A stretch of 64,000 nucleotides of DNA from Algiphilus sp022763315 (GCF_965249985.1 NZ_OZ252280.1); one strand, 5' to 3'; positions 25,717 to 37,462 are shown, numbered from the stretch's first letter. Translations and numbers: made by a program. Notes: generated by a model not told the origin, from the sequence alone.

Positions 25717-25744
25717 GCGTCAAATGCTTGGCCCGCTGCGTCAA
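25717..25744. promoter_or_regulatory. 21-bp-spaced direct repeat, candidate AraC-type operator
   Basis: GCGTCAA at 25717-25723 and again at 25738-25744, exactly 21 bp apart (two helical turns), in the 92-bp gap between the divergent regulator and SDR genes. AraC-type proteins bind such direct half-sites, and araI1-araI2 has the same period. The second copy ends 57 nt before the SDR start, placing it near a -35 position. Binding is inferred. Confidence 0.55.
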
Positions 25745-25800
25745 GTTTGAGGCGATAGCCGGTGCCAAGCTACGCCTTCCAAAATCCCGAGATAGACGGC

Positions 25801-26655
25801 ATGAAATCATTCCGCGGCCGCGTGGCGGCCATTACCGGTGCCGGCTCCGGCATCGGCCGCGCCCTCGCCCTGCAGCTTGCCTCCGAGGGCTGTCATCTGG
25901 CCCTGAGTGATGTCAACGAGACCGGTCTGGCCGACACCGTGGCCCAGGCGCGCGCGCAGGATGCGCAACTGCGCGTGACCTCGCAGCGCCTGGACGTTGC
26001 GGATCGCGCGGCTGTTTTCGACTGGGCCGCGTCCGTGGTGGCGGAGCACGGCCAGGTCCACCTCATTTTCAACAACGCCGGCGTTGCCCTCGGCGCCACG
26101 GTGGACGGTATGTCCATCGAGGACTGCGAGTGGCTGATGAATATCAATTTCTGGGGTGTGGTGCACGGCACGCAGGCCTTCCTGCCGCACATGAAGGCCG
26201 CCGGCGAAGGCCATGTCGTCAATATCTCCAGCCTGTTCGGACTGCTCGCCGTACCCAGCCAGTCGGCCTACAACGCGGCCAAGTTCGCCGTGCGCGGCTT
26301 CACCGAATCGCTACGCCAGGAGCTGGACATGCTCGGTGGCGCGGTGTCCGCCACCTGCGTGCACCCCGGCGGCATCAAAACCGCCATTGCCCGCAACGCC
26401 CGGCAGGACACCAGCATTCGCGCACTTGGCATGGACGAGACCAGTGCCGGCAGCGACTTCGAGAAGCACTTCATCACCACGCCCGAGAAGGCGGCACGCA
26501 TCATTCTGAGGGCGGTGCGCCACAACCGCCGCCGCGTTCTGGTGGGCCCGGATGCCGTAGTGCTCGATACGGTGCAGCGGTTGATGCCCACGCTGTATCA
26601 ACGCATCACGCCGCTGTTGATGGGACGTGGCCGCAAGGCGCGCGCACCGGCATGA
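25801..26655 (+). CDS. Short-chain dehydrogenase, SadH/Rv3085-like
   Basis: 284 residues. Classical SDR motifs are intact: TGAGSGIGRA (NAD(P) binding), NNAGVALG, and SSLFGLLAVPSQSAYNAAK with the Ser/Tyr/Lys triad. The long C-terminus (RAVRHNRRRVLVGPDA, then PTLYQRITPLLMG) is typical of the mycobacterial SadH group found next to flavin monooxygenases. It probably oxidises or reduces an alcohol/ketone that the downstream monooxygenase uses. ATG at 25801 fits the operator position; a GTG at 25762 is the alternative. The stop overlaps the next start (ATGA). Confidence 0.88.
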   Translation: MKSFRGRVAAITGAGSGIGRALALQLASEGCHLALSDVNETGLADTVAQARAQDAQLRVTSQRLDVADRAAVFDWAASVVAEHGQVHLIFNNAGVALGATVDGMSIEDCEWLMNINFWGVVHGTQAFLPHMKAAGEGHVVNISSLFGLLAVPSQSAYNAAKFAVRGFTESLRQELDMLGGAVSATCVHPGGIKTAIARNARQDTSIRALGMDETSAGSDFEKHFITTPEKAARIILRAVRHNRRRVLVGPDAVVLDTVQRLMPTLYQRITPLLMGRGRKARAPA

Positions 26656-27488
26656 CGACCATGGCCCCGTTCTCGCACGACGGCTTGCAGCTCGCCTACC
26701 GCGATTCCGCCCCCGATGACCGGGAGCGCCCCGTCGTTCTGCTGCTGCACGGCTTCCCGGACTCCAGCGCCATGTGGCAGGCGCAGATCGCCTTTCTGCA
26801 CGACCAGGGCTTTCGCGTGCTGGCGCCGGACACGCGTGGCTGCGGTGATTCCGCCATCGCCCCCAAGCGGGCCGATTACCACTACACCCGCGTCCTGTCC
26901 GACTTCATCGCGCTGCTCGACCATCTCGGCATCGATCAGGTGCAGGTCGTCGGTCACGATTGGGGGGCAGTCTTCGCCTGGCTGTTGGCCGGACACTACC
27001 CTTCGCGCGTCACGCGACTGATCGCGATCTCGGTGGGTCACCCCACGGCCTACGCGAAGGCAGGGCTGCGTCAGAAATTCGCCGGCTGGTACATCGTCTT
27101 CTTCCTAATGGGAGGCTTCGCCGAGCGCCGTCTGCTCGGGAAGGGCCGTCTCGCCTTCGAGCGCGCCATGCCGGGACACCCGCAACCGGAGGAGGTGCGC
27201 GAACGCATGCGCCGGCCGGGCCGCCTGACCGCCGCGCTGCGCGTCTATCGCGCCAATATCGGCGACATCCTGCTCGGCAGCCAGCCGCGTGTGACCGCAC
27301 CGACGACCGGCATCTGGTCGGATGGCGACACGTTCCTCACCGAAGCGCAGATGCGCGGTTCGCGCGCCTTCGTCGACGGCGAATGGCACTTCGAAGCCCT
27401 CAGCGGCGGTCACTGGATTCCACTGGAGCAACCCGACCGCCTCAACACCCTGCTCGCCGCGCACCTCGATGCGCCGGCCGGGCGCTAG
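26652..27488 (+). CDS. Alpha/beta hydrolase, epoxide-hydrolase-like
   Basis: 278 residues. It has the LLLHGFPDSS oxyanion motif, GHDWGA with nucleophile Asp103, a candidate acid in GIWSDGDTFL, and the catalytic His in GGHWIPLEQP. An Asp nucleophile is used by epoxide hydrolases and haloalkane dehalogenases rather than lipases. It is coupled to the upstream SDR by ATGA and followed 10 bp later by the monooxygenase. Together with the SDR it repeats, as separate genes, the domain pair fused in the EphD-like protein upstream. Confidence 0.87.
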   Translation: MTTMAPFSHDGLQLAYRDSAPDDRERPVVLLLHGFPDSSAMWQAQIAFLHDQGFRVLAPDTRGCGDSAIAPKRADYHYTRVLSDFIALLDHLGIDQVQVVGHDWGAVFAWLLAGHYPSRVTRLIAISVGHPTAYAKAGLRQKFAGWYIVFFLMGGFAERRLLGKGRLAFERAMPGHPQPEEVRERMRRPGRLTAALRVYRANIGDILLGSQPRVTAPTTGIWSDGDTFLTEAQMRGSRAFVDGEWHFEALSGGHWIPLEQPDRLNTLLAAHLDAPAGR

Positions 27489-27498
27489 GAGCCTCTTC

Positions 27499-28988
<1,490 letters not shown>

Positions 28989-28992
<4 letters not shown>

Positions 28993-29405
28993 CGGAAAGG
29001 GGTGTCCTCGGCGCGCCGATAGGGCACCACCGGGCTCGCCGCTTGCGACCATCGGTCGTAGGCGGCGGCCAGCTGACGACGCGCCCGACGTTGCGTCTTC
29101 GACAACACCCACCAGGCCTGGCAATGGTCGATCAGATCCCCGACCGTGATGAGTGGCGCCTCCAGCATCGCGGCACCGCTGGAGGTCAGTTCGACCAACA
29201 CGCCATCGGAATGGTCACGCAGCACGATGGCGCCGTCGAGGGTGAGTTCGTCCAGGGTGGTTTCCAGATCGCGGTCTCGGAGGCCGGTGTCTCGGCCCCA
29301 GCTTTCGCGCAGGTCACGCATGAAGATGCGACCGCCAATATGCACCTGCAGGGCATAGAGCACCTGCCGGAAAGCGTGTAGGCGAATCTTTTTGGTGATC
29401 TTCAT
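28989..29405 (-). CDS. Hypothetical protein, possible winged-helix
   Basis: 138 residues of no recognised family. The pattern RDRDLETTLDELTLDGAIVL followed by LVELTSSGAAML looks like a winged helix (recognition helix, wing, final strand), and the N-terminus is basic. The last 30 residues are Arg-rich. The start MKITKK was chosen; the frame opens 18 codons earlier. It is convergent with the monooxygenase (4-nt stop overlap), so co-regulation is not implied. Confidence 0.55.
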
Positions 29406-29633
29406 CGCGTGTATCCCGTTCTGTCGATCGCGCCTGCGCCGGAGGTTCGCGAAGCGCACAGGCTATGGTCCGGCCTGACGCAGTGCGATGACCTGGGTCA
29501 GCCGATACGCGGCGCCGATCCCCAGGCAAGCGGCCCCGCCGCGCGCGCCGGTACGCAACAGGACAGTAGTGACGACCGCGCGCGGAATGCCGTATCGTTG
29601 AGACTCCGTCTCCCTTCATAGGTCGATCGAATC

Positions 29634-30326
29634 ATGCAGCACAGCGACGTACGCACCGTTGCCGGACAACGGGAATCCGTACTGGCAACCAATAAGGTAT
29701 TGCGCAACACCTACCTCCTACTGGCCATGACCCTGGTGTTCAGCGCTATGACGGCGGGCGTGGCGATGGCCATCAACGCGCCCTACGGCATTGGTCTGGT
29801 CTGTTCCCTGGTCGCACTGGGCTTGCTGTGGTTCGTAGTGCCGCGTACCGCGCACTCGATCAACGGCATTTACGCCGTGTTTGCCGTCACCGGCCTGCTC
29901 GGTTTCGGTCTCGGCCCCATCCTCAACGCCTATCTCACCGGTTTTTCCAACGGCGGCCAGATCGTGATGATGGCGCTGGGTATGACCGGAGCCACTTTCG
30001 TCGGGCTTTCGGCCTACGCGTTGAAGAGCCGGAAGGATTTCAGCTTCATGCGCCAGGCGCTGTTCGCGGGCATCCTGATCGCCTTCATCGCCGCCATGGG
30101 CATGATGGTCTTCTCATTGTTCGGAATGTACTTCCAGCCGCTGGCGCTGGCCATCTCGGCTGCCTTCACCGTGCTGATGTGTGGCCTGATCCTGTACCAG
30201 ACCGGCGAGATCGTGAACGGTGGCGAGACCAACTACATTCTCGCCACGATCGGGCTCTATGTCGCAATCTACAACCTGTTCACCAGCCTGCTGCACCTGC
30301 TCGGTTTCGCCATGGGCGAAGACTGA
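29634..30326 (+). CDS. yccA: Bax inhibitor-1/YccA family membrane protein
   Basis: 230 residues with seven predicted membrane spans and a short N-terminal cytoplasmic tail (MQHSDVRTVAGQRESVLATN). The C-terminal SRKDFSFMRQALFAG and ETNYILATIGLYVAIYNLF segments are diagnostic of YccA/BI-1. In E. coli YccA interacts with FtsH and modulates its proteolysis. A strong terminator follows. Confidence 0.93.
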   Translation: MQHSDVRTVAGQRESVLATNKVLRNTYLLLAMTLVFSAMTAGVAMAINAPYGIGLVCSLVALGLLWFVVPRTAHSINGIYAVFAVTGLLGFGLGPILNAYLTGFSNGGQIVMMALGMTGATFVGLSAYALKSRKDFSFMRQALFAGILIAFIAAMGMMVFSLFGMYFQPLALAISAAFTVLMCGLILYQTGEIVNGGETNYILATIGLYVAIYNLFTSLLHLLGFAMGED

Positions 30327-30360
30327 ACCCACAGCAGCCAGCCCCTATGGTGGCTGTACA

Positions 30361-30390
30361 GGCCGCTACCTCAGGGTAGCGGCCTTTTTT
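30361..30390 (+). terminator. Rho-independent terminator after yccA
   Basis: Perfect 10-bp stem GGCCGCTACC / GGTAGCGGCC with a TCAG loop and a T6 run. Confidence 0.93.
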
Positions 30391-30519
30391 GTGCCTGTTC
30401 ATCGGCTTTTCATGTCTGCCTCAGTACCCGTTTAGCTCCTCCCTCGCATAGTCGCTGTCGGTCTTGCAAGGCCGATATCCGCGCCTGAGGCGCGCCTATG
30501 AGAAAAGGAGAACATCATC

Positions 30520-31116
30520 ATGCACCGTCTCGCTTGTCTGGGAGCAGCTCTGTCACTGTCTCTGTTTGCGGGTCAGCTGGCCGCAGAGGAGAGCAAGTGG
30601 TCGGTACGCGCGGGCGTCGCCCATGTATCGCCCACGAACTCCGCCAGCAATACGGATGCCGGCCCCATCGAGGTCGGTGATGGCACCAATCTCGGGCTGA
30701 ACCTGCGCTATGCCTTCGCGCCCCAATGGTCCGTAGACATCCTCGGCGCACTGCCTTTCGAACACGATATCCGCGTGGCCGGCAATGAGGTCGCGTCCAC
30801 CAAGCATCTGCCGCCCACAGTGTCCGCGCTCTATCACTTCAACATTCCGGGCGCACTGGATATCTTCGTGGGTGGTGGCCTGAACTACACCTTCTTCATG
30901 GACGAGCAACTGGATGGCGCCGATCTCAGCCTCGACGACAGCATCGGCCCGGCGGGCATTATTGGTATGACCTACGCGCTTCGCCCGCAGTGGTCGATCG
31001 GAGCCGACCTGCGCTATATCGCCATCGAGACTGACGCCAAGGTCAACGGCTCGGACATTGGCACGGTTGATATCAACCCCTGGGTCTTCGCCGCCACCCT
31101 GGGGTATCACTTCTAG
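30520..31116 (+). CDS. ompW: OmpW-family outer membrane protein
   Basis: 198 residues with a signal peptide (about 1-22) and alternating beta strands. The segments VRAGVAHVSPTN, LGLNLRYAFAPQWSVDILGA and the terminal FAATLGYHF, ending in an aromatic residue, are OmpW hallmarks. OmpW forms an eight-stranded barrel with a hydrophobic channel; relatives such as AlkL help hydrophobic substrates cross the outer membrane. AAAAGGAG gives a strong ribosome site. This fits the lipid/hydrocarbon enzymes nearby. Confidence 0.92.
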   Translation: MHRLACLGAALSLSLFAGQLAAEESKWSVRAGVAHVSPTNSASNTDAGPIEVGDGTNLGLNLRYAFAPQWSVDILGALPFEHDIRVAGNEVASTKHLPPTVSALYHFNIPGALDIFVGGGLNYTFFMDEQLDGADLSLDDSIGPAGIIGMTYALRPQWSIGADLRYIAIETDAKVNGSDIGTVDINPWVFAATLGYHF

Positions 31117-31130
31117 CACACCGCTTGCAC

Positions 31131-31158
31131 GGGCCGGCCGCAAGGGAACGGCCGGCCC
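31131..31158. terminator. GC hairpin after ompW
   Basis: GGGCCGGCCG / CGGCCGGCCC, perfect 10-bp arms with an 8-nt loop, 14 bp after the stop. There is no T run, so it may be a transcript stabiliser or weak terminator. Confidence 0.5.
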
Positions 31159-31210
31159 ATCATCCAACGACTACAGCGGGAAAGGCCGCATCCACCAGGG
31201 AGGATGAAGC

Positions 31211-31939
31211 ATGACACGCCATCGTCGCATCGTGTCTTTGGCAGCGCTGCCATTGCTGGCATGGTCCGCCAGCGCGCCTGCCCTCAATACCACCAGCGTG
31301 TTCAGTCCGGACGTGCGCGCCGGCAGCCAGGCCGCGGAATACCGGCTGTCCTTCGTGCCGCAATCCGGTGACGACGCCATCGCCCACCGTCTGCATTACC
31401 AGCGTGCCTGGAGCGAGGATTGGCGCTGGCGCTTCATCGGACTGTTGTCGGACAGCGGTGGCGAGGATCTGGAGTACCGCTACATGCGCCTCGAACTGCA
31501 GAACCAGTTCCTCAGCGACGAGGTGGGCGACTGGGATGCTGCGGTGCGCTACGAGTTCCAGATCGCCGACAATGATGATCGTCCTTCGCGCGTCCGCGTT
31601 GCCTTCACAGCCAAGCGCGACCTTGATGCGCACTGGCAGATTCGCGGCAACTTCCTCACCGGCCGAGAGTTTGGTGCGGAGTCTGGCGAAGGCTACCTGC
31701 TCGAGACGCGCGCACAGGTCACGCGCGTGATCGGTGACTATCGTCTGGGTATCGAGAGCTTCAACGACTTCAACGACACACAGGACGTCGGCGGCTTCGA
31801 GGATCAAGCCCATCAACTCGGTCCGGTATTGAAGGGCGGCTTTGGCAAGGGCTGGAAATTCCTGTTGAGTGCCCTCATCGGCGTATCGGGTGGCGCCGAT
31901 GACCACGACATCCGGCTGCATCTCACGCGCAGCTTCTAG
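31211..31939 (+). CDS. Exported protein, probable outer-membrane barrel, unknown
   Basis: 242 residues with a signal peptide (about 1-25). The rest is an alternating aromatic/polar beta pattern (EDWRWRFIGLLSDSG, then AAVRYEFQIAD and AHWQIRGNFLTG) ending in Phe, typical of outer-membrane barrels. No family is recognised. GGGAGGATGAAGC precedes the ATG. It is followed 104 bp later by a response-regulator gene and preceded by ompW, so it could be a second porin-like component or reporter of that regulator (inference). Confidence 0.62.
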   Translation: MTRHRRIVSLAALPLLAWSASAPALNTTSVFSPDVRAGSQAAEYRLSFVPQSGDDAIAHRLHYQRAWSEDWRWRFIGLLSDSGGEDLEYRYMRLELQNQFLSDEVGDWDAAVRYEFQIADNDDRPSRVRVAFTAKRDLDAHWQIRGNFLTGREFGAESGEGYLLETRAQVTRVIGDYRLGIESFNDFNDTQDVGGFEDQAHQLGPVLKGGFGKGWKFLLSALIGVSGGADDHDIRLHLTRSF

Positions 31940-32043
31940 AGCTTCGACTCACCAAGGGACCATGCGTCTGCGCGCCTGTCACCCCCAAGAGAGTAGGCTT
32001 GGCGTCCGGTCAAGGGCGTCGTCGCACGCATCCATTCACTGCC

Positions 32044-32733
32044 ATGAAACAGCTGCTCATCGTTGAAGACGATACCCGCGTTGCGCGCTTTCTCGAGCGC
32101 GGGCTGAGCGCCGAGGGCTATACCTGCACGCTGGCGCATCACGGCACCGAAGGACTCGAACTGGCGCGTCGCGGCGCCTTCGACCTGATTCTGCTCGACC
32201 GCATGCTGCCGGGCCACGACGGTGTTGCCATCTGTCGCGCGCTGCGCAAGGCGCAGATCGATACGCCGATTCTGATGCTCACCGCCATGGACGAGGTCGA
32301 CGATCGCGTTGAGGGCCTGCGCACCGGCGCCGACGACTATCTGGGCAAACCCTTCGATTTCGAAGAGCTGTTGGCGCGGCTGGAGGCACTGGCGCGACGC
32401 TCCGGCGATTATCGCGACGACAACGACCTGCTCGTGCATGGGCCATTGCAGCTCGACATCCCGGCCCTTGCACTCACCTGCCGCGGTCAGCCGGTGCCGC
32501 TGACGACCACGGAGATGGCCCTGATCCGCCTGCTTATGAGCCAGCCCAAGCGGGTCTACTCACGCGAACGCATTCTCAACGCCGTGTGGGGCCAGACCGA
32601 GGATCCGATGACCAACATCGTTGATGTTTACATCGGTCGCCTGCGTCGCAAGCTCGACGCCAAGGACGAGGCCTCGCTAATCGAAACCGTGCGCGGCGCG
32701 GGCTATCGGCTCGCCCGTACCGACGAAAATTGA
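32044..32733 (+). CDS. OmpR-family response regulator (orphan)
   Basis: 229 residues. The receiver domain has the acidic pair Asp9/Asp10, phosphoacceptor Asp52 (LILLDRMLPG), the T/A switch in LMLTAMD and Lys101 in GKPFD. A winged-helix OmpR DNA-binding domain follows (about 130-225: LTTTEMALIRLLMSQPKRVY, then YIGRLRRKLDA). It resembles QseB/CusR-type regulators. No histidine kinase gene lies next to it within the window, so its partner is elsewhere. A two-way terminator follows. Confidence 0.92.
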   Translation: MKQLLIVEDDTRVARFLERGLSAEGYTCTLAHHGTEGLELARRGAFDLILLDRMLPGHDGVAICRALRKAQIDTPILMLTAMDEVDDRVEGLRTGADDYLGKPFDFEELLARLEALARRSGDYRDDNDLLVHGPLQLDIPALALTCRGQPVPLTTTEMALIRLLMSQPKRVYSRERILNAVWGQTEDPMTNIVDVYIGRLRRKLDAKDEASLIETVRGAGYRLARTDEN

Positions 32734-32763
32734 AGACGCGCTCTAGGAGCCGAACTACAAGAA

Positions 32764-32787
32764 AAAGCCCGGCATAAGCCGGGCTTT
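32764..32787. terminator. Bidirectional terminator
   Basis: AAAGCCCGGC-ATAA-GCCGGGCTTT, a perfect 10-bp stem with A and T ends, between the convergent response-regulator and betaine-binding genes; it can serve both. Confidence 0.9.
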
Positions 32788-32812
32788 CTCGTTCCGGGCA
32801 ACAGCTGCGCGA

Positions 32813-33700
32813 TCAGCCGTCGATCCAGCCCTGGATACGCTCCTGGTTCTCGGCGATGTAGGCATCGATCGCCTCTTCGTAGCTGGTCGCCTGCGCCTTG
32901 GCCATCGCCGCCTGCAGTTCATCCAGCGGGATGTACATATTGGTCAGGAAGGCCGCGATCTCGGGATGATCCTCCTTGAAGCCTTCGCGCACAATGGCGT
33001 CGATGTGCTGCGCTTCGCCCAGGGTCCCCTTCGGGTCTTCCAGAAAGCGCAGATCGAAGCGGCCGAACTTCCAGTGCGGCGTCCAGCCGGTCACCACGAT
33101 CCACTCGCCGTTATCGACCGCGCGCTTCAGCGCCGCCGTCATGGCTGCGCCACTGGCGGACTGAAGGCGGTAGTCGTCAAGACCATATTCCTCCATGGTG
33201 GTCTCGGACAGCTGCATCAGACCAGCGCCCGGATCAATGCCCTGGATGGTGCCGTCGAGCTTCTTGATGTTGCCTTCCTTCTTGAGATCCTCGATGCTGC
33301 TGAGCGCCACTTCCGGCACATAGTTCGGCACGATCCAGCCCAGCCGCGCGCCTTCATAGAGCGGGCCGAGGTCGACCACATCATCGCCCACGCGCTCCAT
33401 GTAATTGCCATGGGTATCCGGCAGCCATGCCATCAGCATGCCGTCCAAATCGCCTTTGGCGACGCCCTGATACTGCACGCCAATATCGGCCAGGGTCAGC
33501 TCCACCTTGTAATCGTAGTTGGCCTCGATCACCTGCTTGGCCAGCTTGGTGACGAATTCGGCGTCAGACCATGCGGTCCATCCGAATTCCACGGATTTCA
33601 TGCCACCATGCTCGTCCGCCTGAGCAGTGCCGAGCGCACCCAGGGCCAGCGTGGCGGCGAACAGCGACGTAGCAACGCGCTTCGCAATTCGATTTCGCAT
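32813..33700 (-). CDS. Glycine betaine ABC transporter, substrate-binding protein
   Basis: 295 residues with a signal peptide (about 1-28, ending TAQA). It matches the OpuAC family (PF04069): VEFGWTAWSDAEFVTKLAKQ, LDGMLMAWLPDTHGNY, and GWTPHWKFGRFDLRFLED with the Trp residues that cage quaternary ammonium groups. It binds glycine betaine or a related osmolyte in the periplasm. AAAGGAG lies upstream of the ATG. It is the third gene of proV-proW-binding protein on the minus strand, with an 83-bp gap after proW. Confidence 0.92.
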   Translation of the reverse strand: MRNRIAKRVATSLFAATLALGALGTAQADEHGGMKSVEFGWTAWSDAEFVTKLAKQVIEANYDYKVELTLADIGVQYQGVAKGDLDGMLMAWLPDTHGNYMERVGDDVVDLGPLYEGARLGWIVPNYVPEVALSSIEDLKKEGNIKKLDGTIQGIDPGAGLMQLSETTMEEYGLDDYRLQSASGAAMTAALKRAVDNGEWIVVTGWTPHWKFGRFDLRFLEDPKGTLGEAQHIDAIVREGFKEDHPEIAAFLTNMYIPLDELQAAMAKAQATSYEEAIDAYIAENQERIQGWIDG

Positions 33701-33783
33701 GCGTCTTCTCCTTTTGAGAGGGCTTTCAACCCTATAAAAAATTGTTTCGGGGCGCACCCCACCGACCCGCGGTTTGAGAGGTA

Positions 33784-34666
<883 letters not shown>

Positions 34667-34677
<11 letters not shown>

Positions 34678-35902
34678 GGCTTGCCTCCTCTTCGCTCGCT
34701 TCGGGGTCTTGCCGATCCAGGGTCAGGAGCAAGGTGGCGCGGGAAATCGCGCCCACGTAGTGCCCCTCGTCATCAACCACGGGAACGGGCCAGGGGCTCT
34801 CCGCCACTCGCGTCATGATGTCGGTCAGCGGTGTGCTGGCGAGGATCGGCGGATCGTCGATAAAGGCGGACTCGATATCGCCATCCTTGCCGCCGACACT
34901 GGATTCCAGCTGTTGCGCGATCGAATCGACCGTGACCACGCCCTGTAGCACGCGCGCCCGGTCATTGACCACGGCGACCTGGCGACCGGACTGGTCGAGG
35001 CGCGACAGCGCCGCGCGCAGACGCATACCGGAACGCTCCACCACGGTCAGTTGGTCGCGGCGGGCGATATCGCCGGCGGTGAATACATGGCTGACATCCA
35101 CACCTCGGAAAAACGAGCGCACATAGTCATTCGCCGGCGCGCGCACGATCTCGTCCGGCGTGCCGATCTGCACCACGCGACCGCCTTCCATGATCGCGAT
35201 GCGATCCCCGACCCGCATGGCCTCGTCCAGATCGTGCGTGATGAAGACCACGGTGCGCGCCTGCTCCGACTGCAGGCGCAGCAGTTCGTCCTGCATTTCG
35301 GTGCGGATCAATGGATCCAGCGCGGAAAAGGCTTCATCCATCAACAGGATTTCGGGATCCGTGGCCAGCGCACGGGCGAGACCGACGCGCTGCTTCATCC
35401 CGCCCGACAGTTCATCCGGATAGCTGTCCGCATTCGCTTTCAGGCCGACCGCGTCGAGCGCTTCCATGGCGCGCTTTTCCCGCTCCTCGCGCTTCATACC
35501 CGATACATTCAGGCCAAAGGCGGTGTTTTGCAGCACCGTCTGATGCGGCATCAGCGCAAAGGACTGGAACACCATGCTGATGGACCGACGGCGAACCGCA
35601 ATCAGCTCCTTGCGCGACATGCGCGTGATGTCACGACCGTTGAGGGTGATGCTGCCGGCGCTGGGTTCGATCAGGCGGTTGAGCATGCGCACCATAGTGG
35701 ACTTGCCCGAGCCCGACAGGCCCATGACCACGAAGACTTCCCCTTCCTCCACCGAGAAGCTTGCGTCCGCAACACCGACCGTCAGCCCGGTTTCAGCGAA
35801 GATGGTGTCCTTGTCTTCGCCGCGCTTGATGCGCTCCAGCGCTTCGCGGGGGTCGCCGCCGAACACCTTGTAGACCCCTTGTACCGCCAGCTTGCTGTCC
35901 AA
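34667..35902 (-). CDS. proV: Glycine betaine ABC transporter ATPase with CBS domains
   Basis: 411 residues. The nucleotide-binding domain has Walker A GLSGSGKST, signature LSGGMKQRV and Walker B ILLMDEAFSALD, and the C-terminus carries two CBS repeats (about 285-400), which in OpuA-type systems sense ionic strength. A TTG start at 35902 is favoured because GGGAGG lies five nt upstream; a GTG at 35938 has a poorly spaced site. It is the first gene of the three-gene uptake operon. Osmotic control is likely but no specific promoter motif is evident. Confidence 0.93.
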
Positions 35903-36011
35903 GCCAGCCTCCCTTTGACTGCTCCCCTGAGTGGTCACCCTACCGAATTCGCGGCTTGGACGCCCACCCCGGCCAAGTTAGGCTGCACAGCCATCCACCA
36001 TGGAGGGCGGC

Positions 36012-36431
36012 ATGCGCCACCACCGCGAAGAACTCTGGTTCCACACCGACCGTCGCGTCGCCTTCGTCAATATCACGCCACAGGTGGAAGCGGCATTGAC
36101 CACGAGCGGCATCCGCGAGGGGCTGTGTCTGGTCAACGCCATGCACATCTCGGCCTCGGTGTTCATCAATGACGACGAGCGCGGGCTGCACGCCGACTTC
36201 GAACAGTGGCTGGAGACGCTTGTCCCCTACGGCCCCACCGACCGCTGGCGTCACAACGACACCGGCGAAGACAACGCCGACAGCCACATCAAGCGGCAGA
36301 TCTTCGGCCGCGAAATCACGGTGGCCATCAGCGAGGGTCGCCTCGACTTTGGCCCGTGGGAGCAGATCTTCTACGGCGAATTCGATGGTCGTCGCCGTAA
36401 GCGCGTGCTGGTCAAGCTCATCGGGGAGTAG
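36012..36431 (+). CDS. YjbQ/UPF0047 family protein, copy 2
   Basis: 139 residues with the YjbQ signature HISASVFINDDERGLHADFE and the later SHIKRQIFGREITV. It differs clearly from the copy at 3500-3931 (HTSASLTINENADP), so it is an old paralogue or a separate acquisition rather than a recent duplication. GGAGG lies five nt before the ATG at 36012; a start at 36000 is possible. The role is unknown beyond the weak thiamine phosphate synthase activity reported for the family. It overlaps the convergent next gene by 14 nt. Confidence 0.87.
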   Translation: MRHHREELWFHTDRRVAFVNITPQVEAALTTSGIREGLCLVNAMHISASVFINDDERGLHADFEQWLETLVPYGPTDRWRHNDTGEDNADSHIKRQIFGREITVAISEGRLDFGPWEQIFYGEFDGRRRKRVLVKLIGE

Positions 36432-37368
36432 CCGCACCGGCATGGAAGGGCGGTAGCTGCGCCATCACCCGGCGATCGTGCGCTGGCACCATGATGAGGG
36501 TCGGCAGCGCCTGTTGCATCTGGTGCAGTCGCACAAGCAGATCGCGCACGCGCGCGGCGTCGACGTCGACCATGTCGCGCATCAGCCAGGGCCGCTCGGC
36601 GGGCATCGCGATGCCTTCTCGCTGCCAGGCGATATCGCCGATGAAAGCATAGCGCGGCCCCCGCGGCGGCGCGACAAAAATGATCACCCCACCCGGGGTA
36701 TGGCCGCCCGCGGGAACCACCACCACCGCGCCATCGCCGTGGATGTCCCGGCTGGCGGGGAAGCCCAGATAGGGCCCGTCCGGAAAATCGTAGACCTGCC
36801 ACTGGATATCGGGACTGAGCTGTCGCGCCAGGACGGTGCCGGGATCGTCGGACGCGATGAAGTCCATTTCCTCGGCGGTGACCCAGACCGGCACATCGCC
36901 GAAATCGGCAATCCCACTGACGTGGTCCCAATGCGCATGGGTCAGAATGACGCCGGCCAGGGCGTCGGGATCCCGACCCGCCGCGCGCAGCTGATCGACA
37001 ACAGGCGTCTCCTCAATGTAACTGCTGGTGTGTTGCATCAAGGCCGGCGTCGTCTCGAAATGTGCTCCTACATCGCGCCCGAAGCCGGTATCGATCAGCA
37101 GGTCGCCCGCGGGATGCTCGATCAGCACTGCGTCCATGCCGAAAGTGCGGACCTCGCTGAGTGCGCCACCCCGGTAGGCCATGGCGGCCCACGCCTCCAT
37201 GCGGCCGGCATGCAACACCGATAGGCGCATCGTCTCCGGCGGCGCGGCGCGCGGCGGGGTGAAGCTCAAACGCCCGTCCACCGGCAGCGGTTGTGCTCGG
37301 AACGTGCCATACCAGAGGCCGGCCCCAGCCGCTCCCAGCAACAAGATGACGATCACGATCGTGCGCAC
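36418..37368 (-). CDS. Membrane-anchored metallo-beta-lactamase-fold hydrolase
   Basis: 316 residues. A GTG start at 37368 has GAGAGG five nt upstream and leads into a single N-terminal membrane helix (RTIVIVILLLGAAGAGLWYG). The catalytic part has THAHWDHVSG (HxHxDH), LLIDTGFG, a later GGHTPG and FIGDIA, so two zinc ions should bind. The order resembles lactonases of the AttM/AiiA group more than beta-lactamases, but the substrate is unknown. The anchor suggests action on the periplasmic side. Confidence 0.82.
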   Translation of the reverse strand: MRTIVIVILLLGAAGAGLWYGTFRAQPLPVDGRLSFTPPRAAPPETMRLSVLHAGRMEAWAAMAYRGGALSEVRTFGMDAVLIEHPAGDLLIDTGFGRDVGAHFETTPALMQHTSSYIEETPVVDQLRAAGRDPDALAGVILTHAHWDHVSGIADFGDVPVWVTAEEMDFIASDDPGTVLARQLSPDIQWQVYDFPDGPYLGFPASRDIHGDGAVVVVPAGGHTPGGVIIFVAPPRGPRYAFIGDIAWQREGIAMPAERPWLMRDMVDVDAARVRDLLVRLHQMQQALPTLIMVPAHDRRVMAQLPPFHAGAATPR

Positions 37369-37462
37369 GTTTGCCTCTCCAACCCTCGGCGCTTTGGCGC
37401 CCATGCGCGCCATGCTAGCGCGTGGCCCAGCCAAGCGGCACCACTGCGGGCACAATGCCCCC

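Noticed and set aside
26130..26651. Upstream extension of the epoxide-hydrolase-like frame
   Set aside because: It lies inside the SDR gene in another frame; the ATGA overlap at 26652 is the natural start.
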